From Chrysomallon squamiferum (lineage: Eukaryota > Mollusca > Gastropoda > Neomphalida > Peltospiridae), in the NCBI GenBank assembly GCA_012295275.1, contig CM022676.1, positions 17,461,109-17,524,415 of the forward strand: DNA of 63,307 nt. The letters run 5' to 3'. Shown in pieces: positions 25,444-37,855 of the stretch (positions within the stretch are counted from its first letter, which is position 1; each line of letters opens with the position of its first letter). The translations under genes were made by a program, and so were the position numbers. The notes under the pieces are model-generated. The model ran no database searches. It saw nothing but the letters and a program-made list of their open reading frames with translations, and was not told the DNA's origin.

Positions 25444-27371
25444 ACTTCAGTACTGACAGAGGTACGAAGAATGTTTATAGCACATCAAGTGTGGAGCTCA
25501 GGTAGATCAACATTTTTCTTTATAATAAAAGTAAGGGGTGTGTCGGGGATTACGTTTTGACATGTCTGGTGTCTGGACAGTACCAACAGTGTCTGCTCAG
25601 TTTTGAACAAACATACATGAATCATTCCATAGAGTTTAGTTATATATATTTTAGTAAAACAATAATAATAGCAATAATAATAACAACAACGTTTATATGT
25701 TTACCTGTTTGTTGTTGTTTATTGTTGGTTAATTATTATTATTATTATTATTATTAATTGATTTTTTTTTTTTTAATCGTGAAGAGATTAAATAAACTGA
25801 TAAGCAAAAGTAAACTAAGAAACAAACAGATCACTTCACTTTCAGGTTCTATATTACTGCTTTGCAAAGTAAAACATGTTTTCTAAATATTTCCTGTACT
25901 AAATCATAAATATTTTATTTCATTTCATAATCTAATTATGGCTACAGTATTATAAAAGTAATTATAATTATGCTATTATTTTTTTTTTTAATTATTATTA
26001 TAATTGTTTTTTTTAAATAATTTACATGTTTAGTAATAGGAAATATACATCAGTTACCATTTATACCTAAACATTTTGTTGAAATATTAAAATCAAACTG
26101 CAGTTTTAAAATGTCTGATACTAAGAGAACTGAGACAATGTTTTTTTTTTTTTTAGTTTCAAAAGGTCTGCTTGAAAGGTGGGTAGAAACTTGTATAAAT
26201 TGTTTCCTCACAGCAAAGTCCAGTCTACGTTTGAGGAACTACTTAAAGCTCTGTTGACCTGTATCAAACCAAACCACAATGTCCTGAGACTTTGAAATAA
26301 CCACATATGTAATGAGATAAACTCTAAAACACACTTCACAATTCAGGTTTACTTCTATCACATAACTCAGTACTCTGATGCACATACAGAAGGAAAGTCT
26401 GTCTGTTATCTGATAGAATTATACGTCAGTGAATCACGTGCTGGTCACGTGTATGTGCTTGTCACGTGTCCTTCAGCTGACGTCAGCCTGTCCTGTCAAC
26501 AAGTTCACTAACATTCTGTGCTGTCCATTATGTTGTTTACAGATTCCACGTTATTATTTTTACATCAGAGAGGCTTTGTTTTCAGATTCCACGTTATTAT
26601 TTTTACATCAGAGACGCTTTGTCAGGCTTCCCTTTTGTGGCCTGCATCAACTTGATACTGAAGTATTTTGTCAGTTCTAGCAGTGATCATCATAATCATG
26701 TACCTGTTTGTCAAAGATGAAGGAGTCATTTGCATTTAGCAGCATTTCCCAAACATGTTGTCTCATTCTTTAGGTGTCACCTGATGTTTTCTTCTAAGAG
26801 TCTTGTGTGTAAGAGTTGTCTTCAGTTGGAAAAATTGAGATGAATGATTTAATTAGAGCCTTTTCTTCATCTGATCTGTTATGTTTTGTTTTTATTTTGA
26901 AATATTTTTACATTAATTACAAACTATGTTATGAAAATAAAAATTGAGTGAAGCTGTGTTCATCATAATTAGTAAGTACTGTATAATAGTTATTAATAAG
27001 ATATATGATAGATTTATTTTGATACTGTCTGAGTTTTATTGACATGAATTTCTGTTGTGGACTCAGTCTTTTAAAGACTGATCAAGGTTCTTTAATGTTT
27101 AAGTCATTCTTCTAATTATTGGCTTTTTAATGTTTAAATATTTGTTTTTCATTCTTTCAATATTTTGTTAAAATATTTAAAATCATTTATGATAATTTGA
27201 AATTTTATTTTTTCAATTTCTTGCTGTTATTATTTTAAAAGTTTAAAAGTACACTTTCTTTTTATTATTTTATTCTTACTATTCTGTAAAGAGAAAGTAC
27301 TACTATTATATCATGATTAATATTAGAATTATGCAAGTGCCTGTTCTCATTATTATTATTATTATTAATAA

Positions 27372-27409
<38 letters not shown>

Positions 27410-29615
27410 TTAAAATACTAATAATGTAGTATTATTATAATTTGTAAAATGAATTTGTAGAAAGACTTAAAAGAATAGATGACATTCAGTCTGTTTTCAC
27501 AGGAAGTCACTAAATACAATTGTTTATGAATTGTTCATGTTCTGAAATATAGATAACCATTGCTTTCTGTAACAAATGTTTGTTTAAAACTTAATATTGA
27601 CTTAAATTTCTTTTTAAAGTGTTATTCTTGAGCTCAAAGAAAAGACATATGAAAAAAAAAATGAATAGTAATCACTAAGGACAGATGTCCAAAATTATTA
27701 AACTTTGTGTTTCTTAGTTGATTTAATGATGAGAGGTCATTTTTTTAATATTTTCATTTAAAGTTATTATTAACAGTTCTTGAATGCTAAAGTCTTGCTT
27801 AGATTTTTTATTTACAAAAGAGTAAATGTAAGCAGTGTTATCAGTACTTTTTTATTAGTTCAGTCTGAATATAAAATACCAGGATTTTAAAATCAGTTAA
27901 AGTGTATTCACTGAATTTTCTACAAACAAGAATGACAAAGTTTATTAGTAAATGTGGCTTTGTAACATTAACATAAATACTGTTTTAAATTTAGTGCCAC
28001 AAAAGGAAGGTCAGTTTGATGCAGTGTTTACAAATAAAATGTATGTGTTAAATTACATCAAAGTGTAAGATAACTTGTAACATAAGATATAAACACAGTA
28101 CTCTCCTAACAAAGCTTTAACAAAAAACTTTTCTATTTTTCTCATGTTGTATATAAAAACTAAAATCAGTTTGGAAATGGATGATATGTTGTTTGTTTCT
28201 TGCTGAAAGCATTGATGCAACATCAGTTCAGGTTTTGTTAACTTGCTAGTATTTATTCATTTTCTCTCTGCCAAAATCTTGGTTTTGCACACTGTCTGGT
28301 GATAGTCATTATGTTATAGAATGACAGCTAGTCTCTGTTTTTCTGTATTAAATGACTTATCTTTTTGTTTGCACAATGGATCTGATGAAATCTCTTCTAT
28401 TAATTTCACTTTAAAATGCATTGTCATCTTTTAGATCACTCTGACCATTATGAATGCAATAAACAACACAAAATGTGCTCACATGTATTTATGCAGATTC
28501 TACTTTTCACACTAAATGTAAATGAGTGAATTTACTTAAGAATCACAGCACAACAAAAATAGTCTCGTTCATCCAGCTGAAGATATTATTACAAGACATG
28601 GATCATTGTTTATTAATCCTTCAAAGAAGTGTGATCATTTCTTCTCACACTGTAGTCTAATTACACGCAAATTACTGCCATTGTTTAACAAGTGAAACTA
28701 TTTCTAACACTGTGTGAAGAAAAATTCCTGGCAGGCTCAGTAAATTGTTACAGACACTGCAGACTAAATGGGTGATTCTCAACTGGAATTGCACAAGCAG
28801 TGACATTTTTATTTTTATTGTGACACACTCTGTAAAGAAAAATTCCTCAGAGACTGAGTAAATTGTTAGATCTATCGATGATTCTCAATTGGGGTTCCAC
28901 AAGAGATCTCTAGGTGTTCTGCAATAAACAGTGATAGATACACTAACCTATTTCTGATACATTTGTGTATTATTAAATGTGTGACTGGGTGATTGAATCT
29001 TCTGGACATTTTTACCTTGATTTAGCTCAAATAAAAATACAATAATGTAATAGTTATCTGGTTTCATTCTTTTTTGTGTGTGTGTTTTACACATGTCATA
29101 TTGGTTCTTTATATTTATTATTTTTGTGTTGTTCACAGATGTGTTATTTTTTTATTATTATTTTGTTTAATATTAACTTTTTAGTTTTTTATATATCTAT
29201 CACTTGTAAGGTGAAATGTGTTCCAGTTAGATTAATTTAACATTAATTAATGAACTGTAACTATTATGTCATCGCAATACTGATTATTCTAATATTATAA
29301 TTATAACAGTAAAAAATGTAAATGCAAATAAATAATACAGAGCTAAATACTATATTAGTATGAGCTATATTCATAACTGCGATATTCATATTTACTATTT
29401 TCATATCCATGTTGAAATTCACTATAATTTTTGTTAAGATATATATATATATATATAAAAAAAATAATAATAATACAACAAAAAAAATAACAAGAACATG
29501 AAATAACTACAAAAAATATAAAACAAATATATTTTTTGGTAATTGGAAACATTAGAGCTTCGTTGGACCAGTTATTGGACAATATAATTGTCGTTTTAAA
29601 TTTCTTTAATTTGTA

Positions 29616-29651
<36 letters not shown>

Positions 29652-29927
29652 AGATAAGAGAAATATGAAGAAATAGTATTTGATTAACATTCAGTATTAG
29701 TTCAAAACAAAAGTGTTACAGCCTTAAATACAAAATTACAACTATTTGCAGAACATGTATTTATAAATGATTGAATTAGTTATTATTCCCAGAATAAATT
29801 TAGTTTGAATTACATGCCTCTGAACTGGTTATAGTAAGTATAGATACATTGATATATACAGACATACATGTTGTAGGGAAAATATTTATTTGAAAATAAC
29901 ATCCAACTACATTTTTTAACATTTCAG
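25444..29927. other. Long gene-free stretch
   Basis: AT-rich unique sequence with few long microsatellites (ATT/AGT at 27350-27410). There is a 43-bp tandem duplication at 26541-26626 (agattccacgttattatttt twice) and a diverged repeat near 28695-28925, where gaagaaaaattcct/taaagaaaaattcct and gattctcaa recur after about 120 bp. The gattctcaattggggttcca string resembles the ends of some hAT elements, but no partner end was found. Confidence 0.5.
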
Positions 29928-30051
29928 CATTTTGTTGATAAGACTGGACAGTTATTTCCTGACCGATGACAAGCAGATCATTTTACTTCGAACCCATAAT
30001 CAGCCTGGAAGCCACCTTCAAAAAGAAGAAGTTAAATATGGCTACTCAAGG
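29928..30051 (+). other. Exon-like open segment
   Basis: 124 nt between tttcag and gtaggt. One frame is open throughout (contains LDSYFLTDDKQIILLRTHNQ and then a lysine/glutamate-rich end). I recognise no domain. It may belong upstream of the degenerate transposase at 31837 or to an unrelated gene; phases do not connect cleanly to 30572-30674. Confidence 0.22.
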
Positions 30052-30571
30052 GTAGGTTTAATTAGTTTAGCTTTGATTTGAAACACATGTGCCAACCTTT
30101 AATTTTCTTACATCTGTTCCAGTTTTCTTCATGCATAAGTAATCAAATCAAAACTTTCTTTATGAACCACAATCTACAAAAATATTCCACTAAACCATTA
30201 CCAGGGGACTAATCATTTTTCAATCTAATTATAGTAATATTTTAAAAATACAATACATTTTTTTCTTTTATTACAAATGTGTATCTTTGTAAACAAAGCT
30301 TTAACACTGCTTCTAGTATTTAATTAACAGTTAAATTATTGCTAATTATATTTATTGAGAGTATGAAATAAATAGAGAATTGCACAGTACAAGCCTATAT
30401 GTTGATGTTATTTATTTAAATTAATGCTAACTGCTGCATTTTTGCATAGTTTAAATATTAATTTGTTTTAATTCAAGAATTTTGTTGCCATGTTTTTAAT
30501 GTGACATGATTAACATGGAAAACAAGAGATATGCAGTTTTTATATTTATTGCACTGTTGTTGTTTTTTCAG

Positions 30572-30674
30572 ACAAGAAGCTGTTCTGTGTGTGGAGAATG
30601 AAAACTTTGAAGATAATGTTACCAAAGAAGTAGAGGACAGTTTGATATGTGATCCAGTCAAACTGATTCAAACT
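30572..30674 (+). other. Exon-like open segment
   Basis: 103 nt between ttttttcag and gtaaga, open in a frame reading QEAVLCVENENFEDNVTKE and on to DPVKLIQT. Acidic and of mixed composition, without a recognised domain. Signals at both ends are good, but there is no independent support. Confidence 0.22.
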
Positions 30675-31414
30675 GTAAGAATAAACATAAAAAAATGGAT
30701 CTGTACACAGAGAACAATGCTAACACATTTTTTTCCAGACTGCAAGTATACCATAATATTGTGAGATAAAAAAAATGGTGATCCACCTGGTATTTCACAC
30801 ACAAACACACACACAGAACAAAATAACTCTCACTTAAAACGTACATTTATTAGCATAGTACTATTAAGTAATAAAATTCAGCACTGAATTCACAGTAGTT
30901 TCACATGTTGAAAACAAAAGTCATATAATCTGTTTAACATGTTCTGCATAAAAAGAGTATTAGAAATAATCCTCTAATAAACAAATCCTTTCTTGTGCAC
31001 ACCACAAATTCACTCAAATCAGCTCCAGACACCAGTAGTTGGCCCTGGACTTGAGAATAGCACATGTGGTCCTCTCTCACATGCAGTAAGTCAGTATTTT
31101 CAAGTTAAAAACTGGGGACAGCACATGCTTTTTCAGAGATCTCTGGCTGAATATGCAGACTTGATTGGTCCAGTTCTTTCCTTTCTCACACACCTGTCTA
31201 TCAGGTGTGGCACTTAGAACTTAAAAAGCTGAATTCACAATCAGGTCACATCATGAACTTGGTTAGCTGTCTTTTTTTGTAATGTTCTACACCCTCTATT
31301 CAGCATTCTTCCCAGAGATAAATATTTTAATTAAACATAATAAAAATTTGTTTGTGAACTTTTACCATTTTAAAATAGTTCCCAAATTCAGAGCAGTCAA
31401 TCGTTCTTTCCACT

Positions 31415-31609
31415 CTATAGCCAAAACAGAACTTCTGGCCTGATCTCTAATGTTTTTTCAGTCAGCAAACAATCAGCAAACAATCTAGTTATTTTAGTGA
31501 TTTGTCCTGCATATTGATCATTAAGAGTCACTATCAAAGGCTGTCTAAACTCCAGATTTCCACACACAGTTCCAACATGTTTTCCTGCAAAGTTTCTAAA
31601 ATATTTTCC
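31415..31609 (-). other. Unidentified open frame after an acceptor-like site
   Basis: On the minus strand ttattatttcag is followed by 64 open codons and a stop. The translation is of mixed, protein-like composition (AGKHVGTVCGNLEFRQPLIV, then ITRLFADCLLTEKTLEIRP) rather than simple repeat. I do not recognise the family. It lies antisense to, and just upstream of, the degenerate transposase and may be part of the same mobile element or of a captured gene. Confidence 0.25.
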
Positions 31610-31836
31610 CTGAAATAATAAACAAAAAAGCATTAATAATTAATTAAATATAGTAAAACTGACACATATATACTGTCAGCAGATCTGTTAGAGCAATTTG
31701 AGGGAAGTAATTTTGAAGGATTTTTCTCCCTCTGTTTGCAAGGTAAAACTAACCAGTATATATATATGAAATGATAACATGCATTTAAAGCTTTAATTCA
31801 CAAAAGGCATTTTTTTTTGTTTCAGGGGTTGAACCA

Positions 31837-34790
31837 GTGCATTTCTTGTTCTTAGTTGTGGAGAATACAATTCTGAAGACTGATATTAATATGAAGAGGA
31901 AGCTAATGGAAAGTCAAAAAGAGTGTGAATTATTGTCCAAACAGAAAACACTTACTTTTTCAGTTGAAGTTGTTTCTCAAGATAAAAAATTTAAAAAAAT
32001 TAAATCAACTTTTAAAATATTATACTGTGTTTGATAGAAAATCATTTATGGCACATTTAAATTCTTGTACCCAAATGTAATATTTTTACATATATTGGGA
32101 AAGGGAATATTTCCCTAATAAACAGCTTCTCTTTAGGTAACCTGTTATTTCTTTCTCTGTGTAAGCTGTTATTTCTTACTCTGTGTAAGCTGTTATTTCT
32201 TACTCTGTGTAAGCTGTTATTTCTTACTCTGTGTAAGCTGTTATTTCTTACTCTGTGTAAGCTGTTATTTCTTACTCTGTGTAAGCTGTTATTTCTTACT
32301 CTGTGTAAGCTGTTATTTCTTACTCTGTGTAACCTGTTATTTCTTACTCTGTGTAACCTGTTATTTCTTACTCTGTGTAAGCTGTTATTTCTTACTCTGT
32401 GTAAGCTGTTATTTCTTTCTCTGTGTAAGCTGTTATTTCTTACTCTGTGTAAGCTGTTATTTCTTACTCTGTGTAAGCTGTTATTTCTTACTCTGTGTAA
32501 GCTGTTATTTCTTACTCTGTGTAACCTGTTATTTCTTACTCTGTGTAAGCTGTTATTTCTAACTCTGTGTAAGCTGTTATTTCTTACTCTGTGTAAGCTG
32601 TTATTTCTTACTCTGTGTAAGCTGTTATTTCTTACTCTGTGTAAGCTGTTATTTCTTACTCTGTGTAAGCTGTTATTTCTTACTGTGTTATTTCTTACTC
32701 TGTGTAAGCTGTTATTTCTTACTCTGTGTAAGCTGTTATTTCTTTCTCTGTGTAAGCTGTTATTTCTTTCTCTGTTATGTTATTTCTTTCTCTGTGTAAG
32801 CTGTTATTTCTTACTCTGTGTAAGCTGTTATTTCTTACTCTGTGTAGTGTTATTTCTTACTCTGTGTAAGCTGTTATTTCTTACTCTGTGTAAGCTGTTA
32901 TTTCTTACTCTGTGTAAGCTGTTATTTCTTACTCTGTGTAAGCTGTTATTTCTTTCTCTGTGTAAGCTGTTTATTTCTTACTTTATTTCTTACTCTGTGT
33001 AAGCTGTTATTTCTTACTCTGTGTAAGCTGTTATTTCTTACTCTGTGTAAGCTGTTATTTCTTACTCTGTGTAAGCTGTTATTTCTTACTCTGTGTAAGC
33101 TGTTATTTCTTTCTCTGTGTAAGCTGTTATTTCTTTCTCTGTGTAAGCTGTTATTTCTTTCTCTGTGTAAGCTGTTATTTCTTTCTGTGTGTAAGCTGTT
33201 ATTTCTTACTCTGTGTAAGCTGTTATTTCTTACTCTGTGTAAGCTGTTATTTCTTTCTCTGTGTAAGCTGTTATTTCTTTCTCTGTGTAAGCTGTTATTT
33301 CTTTCTCTGTGTAAGCTGTTATTTCTTACTCTGTGTAAGCTGTTATTTCTTACTCTGTGTAAGCTGTTATTTCTTACTCTGTGTAAGCTGTTATTTCTTA
33401 CTCTGTGTAAGCTGTTATTTCTTACTCTGTGTAACCTGTTATTTCTTACTCTGTGTAAGCTGTTATTTCTTACTCTGTGTAAGCTGTTATTTCTTACTCT
33501 GTGTAAGCTGTTATTTCTTACTCTGTGTAAGCTGTTATTTCTTACTCTTGTAAGCTGTTATTTCTTACTCTGTGTAAGCTGTTATTTCTTACTCTGTGTA
33601 AGCTGTTATTTCTTACTCTGTGTAAGCTGTTATTTCTTACTCTGTGTAAGCTGTTATTTCTTACTCTGTGTAAGCTGTTATTTTCTGTGTGTGGCTGTTA
33701 TTTCTTTCTCTGTGTAAGCTGTTATTTCTTACTCTGTGTAAGCTGTTATTTCTTACTCTGTGTAAGCTGTTATTTCTTACTCTGTGTAAGCTGTTATTTC
33801 TTACTCTGTGTAAGCTGTTATTTCTTACTCTGTGTAAGCTGTTATTTCTTACTCTGTGTAAGCTGTTATTTCTTACTCTGTGTAAGCTGTTATTTCTAAC
33901 TCTGTGTAAGCTGTTATTTCTTACTCTGTGTAAGCTGTTATTTCTTTCTCTGTGTAAGCTGTTATTTCTTACTCTGTGTAAGCTGTTATTTCTTACTCTG
34001 TGTAAGCTGTTATTTCTTACTCTGTGTAAGCTGTTATTTCTTACTCTGTGTAAGCTGTTATTTCTTACTCTGTGTAAGCTGAGGAATAATTTAGATCTGC
34101 CACACTCAGGACACAGATTTGGTCTTACTCAGCAAGTGACAGATATAATTTTCAATTCATGGCTCAACTGAATGTTTCTAAGGTTTGAAGAAGTCAGTAT
34201 TTGGCCACAGAGATATATTTTATATGGAAACCTGCCTGATGACTACATGGAGGAGTTTCCTAATACTTTTGCTATAGTTTGCTGCACTGAAATGAAATTT
34301 CAAAAATTCTCTTCACTGAAAGTCCAGTTCTAAATATCCAGTGACTACAAATCTGCTAACAGTCTGAAGTCACTAGCAGTTGTAGATTCCACAGGCTGCA
34401 TTATATTTAGTTCTGTGTCGTTTGGTGGTTCAATGTCTGACAAAGATATATTAATAAAAAGTGGTTCTCAGTCTACCCTTAAACAACTTGTTGAAAATCT
34501 GTTATCTTAATAAAGGGGATGGTATCATGGGTGATAAAAGTTTCGACATTAAAAAGTAAATTGAAGAAACAGGACTTAGATTAAATAGTCCACCATTTCC
34601 AACATCAGGATCACAAATGAGTGAGCACGATGTACTTTTAACAAAGAAAATAGCAAAACATTGTGTACATGTTGAAAAACCTATCAGATACATACAAGTT
34701 TTTAATATATTAAGTGGCAAATTTTCAGTGTGTATGATGTCTGCTATTGATCAAATATGGTATGTGTGTTCATTTAAAAAGAAAAATAAT
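31837..34790 (+). pseudogene. Degenerate DDE_Tnp_4 transposase split by a minisatellite
   Basis: The core runs from 34078 to 34790. Segments in order resemble the DDE_Tnp_4 domain of PIF/Harbinger-related, THAP-linked elements (ISL2EU/IS4EU type): HRFGLTQQVTDIIFNSWLN, EEFPNTFAIVCCTEMKFQKF, SSDYKSANSLKSLAVVDSTG, SFGGSMSDKDILIKSG, GDGIMGDKSFDIKK, SPPFPTSGSQMSEHDVL, HCVHVEKPIRYIQVFNILSG and AIDQIWYVC. It is dead: stops follow FNSWLN and LKVQF, a double stop and frameshift come near 34508, another stop follows FDIKK, and the first catalytic aspartate expected before CTE is a cysteine. The open stretch at 31837-32034 (LLSKQKTLTFSVEVV) and YGTFKFLYPNV near 32047-32080 fit the linker usually upstream. 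Between the two parts lies the 24-bp array, whose reading frame continues into the core. Confidence 0.82.
32137..34080. repeat. Minisatellite, 24-bp unit, about 81 copies
   Basis: The unit is gtaagctgttatttcttact plus ctgt. Single-base variants (taac for taag, ttct for ttac) recur, and a few units are truncated near 32688, 32778, 32846, 32975 and 33688. In the + frame it encodes LLFLTLCK, and the last unit reads without a break into the transposase core as TLCKLRNNLDL. The same peptide fits the FLLTLCKLR-type segment expected at this place in DDE_Tnp_4 transposases, so the unit appears to be an amplified piece of the transposase gene. Confidence 0.95.
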
Positions 34791-35411
34791 TCTAACACCA
34801 TGTATTTAAAAAAAGTAAATTTACTACAACATGAAAGCCTTACATGTGTTGAAAGTCCACTGCCTGTAGGAACATTTCCAACATGTGTGTATGGTATTTT
34901 CACAGATGTTTGTCAGATAGCTCATGGAAGATGCATGTAGACTTTTGAGGTGATCAGCATCTTCACTTTTAACTCTGACCTTCCTGTAAAAAAAACAATA
35001 TGCTTATGACGATCATGTGACAAAATGAAATTAATAAAAGACAAGAATATTATTTTTAGTAAATGATAAAGTATAATAACAATATCACGTAGCATATTAT
35101 GATAAATTATATCTGAATTGATATTTTACTACTGTGTACTTGCTCTACATACTGTAAACTTTATTGTAATAATGAATTGTTTAAACTGAACTTCTGTTGT
35201 TTTACTACATTTGTATACAATATCATCAGTTTGTCATGTTATTTTGATGTTTGTTCCATTTGGTTTATGTATTTATTTGTATCTGTTTTTGTATTTCTTT
35301 CTTGCTGGTTTACAGAACTCATCACAAGACAACAAAGTAGATTTGTTTATTTACACACAAACACTGTCATTAACACTACAAAATGTCTGTTGTGAAAAGC
35401 ACACAAACAAA
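34791..35411. other. Flank of the degenerate transposase
   Basis: The reading frame continues to a stop at 34940 without further recognisable domain. 34940-35411 is AT-rich with no gene that I can support. Confidence 0.4.
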
Positions 35412-35593
35412 TGTACTATGCCTGCAGTCTGTCAGTGTATTCTGCATTGGTCTTTTCTTTCAGTCTGGCTTTGGGTTGACAAATGTTATATGGGCACATC
35501 TGTACTGTGCCTGCAGTCTGTCAGTGTATTCTGCATTGGTCTTTTCTTTCAGTCTGGCTTTGGGTTGACAAATGTTATATGGGCACATCTGTA
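35412..35593. repeat. Tandem duplication, 89-bp unit, two copies
   Basis: The unit containing gcctgcagtctgtcagtgta starts at 35412 and again at 35501; the copies are nearly identical, so the event is recent. Overlapping open frames in two phases are a by-product. Confidence 0.95.
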
Positions 35594-35924
35594 GCTGGGA
35601 TCTTCAGACCTCTTGGCATATTGCACTGCTCTGGAAGTAACACTGAAGAAAGTTGTCTGGAAACTTCCATAAAACCCATCATCAGCCATTTAGAGCCAAG
35701 ATAAACCCAACTACACGGGAACATGATCCACCAGATCTGCAATAAGATATTTATTTTAGTCTACATGTGTTTGGGTGTTGTGAAGTGTATTAATTGTAAG
35801 AACTGCAGTACTGACAGGTACATGTCAGACCTGCACAGTGTAGACTACCAGCCCAACCCAGCATAGTCTCAGTGTAACAAGAGTGAATAAACAAATTACA
35901 CACAATACACCATTAGTTAGCTTC

Positions 35925-36118
35925 ATACACTGATTATTTGTTTATTTCATATATTCATATATATATATATATGAAATATACTTATCTCATACACTGATTA
36001 TTTGTTTATTTCATATATTCATATATATATATATATATATATGAAATATACTTATCTCATACACTGATTATTTGTTTATTTCATATATTCATATATATAT
36101 CAGATATACTTATCTCAT
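35925..36118. repeat. Minisatellite of about 66 bp, three copies
   Basis: The unit catacactgattatttgttta, then a cat/ata run of variable length, occurs three times; copies differ mainly in the number of AT dinucleotides. Confidence 0.92.
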
Positions 36119-36147
36119 TGTGCACGGAAACCAGTTCCCTTGCTCAC

Positions 36148-36201
36148 CTGTAAGCCCAGGTAAACCATTATGAGCTGGATCTCCATGCTTACCTTTTTCA
36201 C
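36148..36201 (-). other. Solitary 54-nt collagen-type exon
   Basis: On the minus strand ttttccag is followed by exactly 54 nt and a gtgagc donor. Read with glycine codons split at both ends, it gives six triplets: GEK GKH GDP AHN GLP GLT, with one Gly-to-Ala break. Beyond the donor the same frame continues GEQ GNW before losing the pattern. 54 nt is the classic collagen exon size, and split-glycine borders occur in type IV and related non-fibrillar collagens. I found no second Gly-X-Y exon nearby, so it may be one exon of a gene with long introns or a relict. Confidence 0.6.
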
Positions 36202-37256
36202 CTGGAAAACTACGAATTAATTTAAATATTTAATATGCAGTTAATGTCATTTCATTTCATTTCTTTCACTCTATTTTATTTCATTTATTGTATTTATTGT
36301 ATTTCATTTCATTAGAAAATAGCAAAGTATAATTTTAAAAATCCAGGACCTGCTGAAAGTGAGAGTAGCTGGATGCAAGTGAAGATTTTATAACAAAGCT
36401 GGGATTCTTCCTCCAGTTTGTTCAGACTGTAGTCAGCTGATGTTTGAACAGACATCTTCAGAGTCAGGTAGACTTATAGTGTCTCACACCAGATAACTCT
36501 GTGAAATAACTAAAACATATGATATACTGAAATTTATAAAAGATTTATACTTAACTTATCAAAGTTAATTATTTGTGAATAAAAAAAAAATGAACCAAAA
36601 GATGTTAAATGTTTATCATTGATAATAATAATAATAAAATTAAAATAGTTATAATGATGTAACAATAAGTATAAAAGAGTAAATAATACTAAGAACTAAA
36701 CTAAAAAATAACAGTCATAATAAAACAAGAGTGGAATAATAGGTTTCCACAATTTTATCTATTTATTTTTCATTACTTTTACCATGCTTTGAACATTTTA
36801 GAATAATTAATTAATGAATAAATATATTTACTTTCTTAAAAATATTATAAAACTTTTAACCAGAGCAACATGCTTTGAACTCTGGATTTTTTTCAGACAA
36901 ACCTCAGTTGTTTCTTTTCTGATAAAAACAACAAAGCCAAAAGAGAAAAATAAAAGTATATCTGTACAGTCTTTGAAGCTTAATTTTAAAAGTATATTTA
37001 CAACAATTAATAAATAAACCATATATATATATATATAATGTAGGAGTGACATTTTCATAAATTAAAAATAATTATCAATTTAAAAAAAAAAAGATATCTA
37101 CCTCTGAATGATTGTCCAGTTTAAATAGAGGTGACATCATATCACCAGAAACAAACACAAATAAAAATGAAGGAAGATTTCCACTTTCAGAAACAAGCAG
37201 TCAGTTTCTGAAATACTGAAGATAGAAATAACTGAGTTTTTTAAACATATAACAAC

Positions 37257-37268
<12 letters not shown>
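36202..37268. other. Gene-free AT-rich stretch
   Basis: Searched on both strands for more Gly-X-Y exons and found none that I can support. Short open frames are lysine/isoleucine-rich. Confidence 0.45.

Positions 37269-37350
<82 letters not shown>
37269..37350. repeat. (TA)n microsatellite
   Basis: About 41 TA units after an ACAT run. Confidence 0.98.
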
Positions 37351-37354
<4 letters not shown>

Positions 37355-37855
37355 AGTAAGAAACCTAATATAGCTAATATAATTAATTATTAAACCTGAA
37401 AAAAAATAAAACATGGAAAGAAACCTCAGTTGGACAACTGTAAAACACACAGATATATTTAAAAACTTATTACTGTTGAACTGAAATATGAAAAATCAAA
37501 AAATAAAATTGTATGATCTCAGCATTATGAAGTTCAACAGGTAACAGCCAATGTCACAAAATATTAAAAGTTATCACAAGATGCAATTAGTGATATGTTC
37601 CGTTTAAGCGACTGGGAAATTAAAAAAAAAAAAAAAAAAACTATGGGTTAGTCGCCAAAAACATATTATTTTGTTGACCGATATTTTCTACAGGTTATAA
37701 TATAAGATCCACTGTTAATAATTTTATCGCAAATATTTATTTCACATAAAAGAATTGCTCGTAGTTCCATAAGTTGAACGTATCGGCTTACCTTAATTTG
37801 CCAACTTATATTTATAAACACTAATGCTACAAAAAAGCCAGCGAGCACTTCCAGC

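Noticed and set aside
28695-28925. Possible hAT terminus (gattctcaattggggttcca)
   Set aside because: No matching inverted end or 8-bp target duplication found.
32137-34080. CRISPR-like array
   Set aside because: Units are contiguous 24-mers without spacers in a eukaryotic context.
33187-34171. Long open frames of 160-176 codons reading LLFLTLCK repeats as genuine membrane proteins
   Set aside because: They are translations of a 24-bp minisatellite without independent start or conserved end; only the last codons belong to the degenerate transposase.
36330-36420. Second collagen-like exon on the minus strand (after ctttcag)
   Set aside because: Only one Gly-X-Y triplet can be read before the pattern fails.
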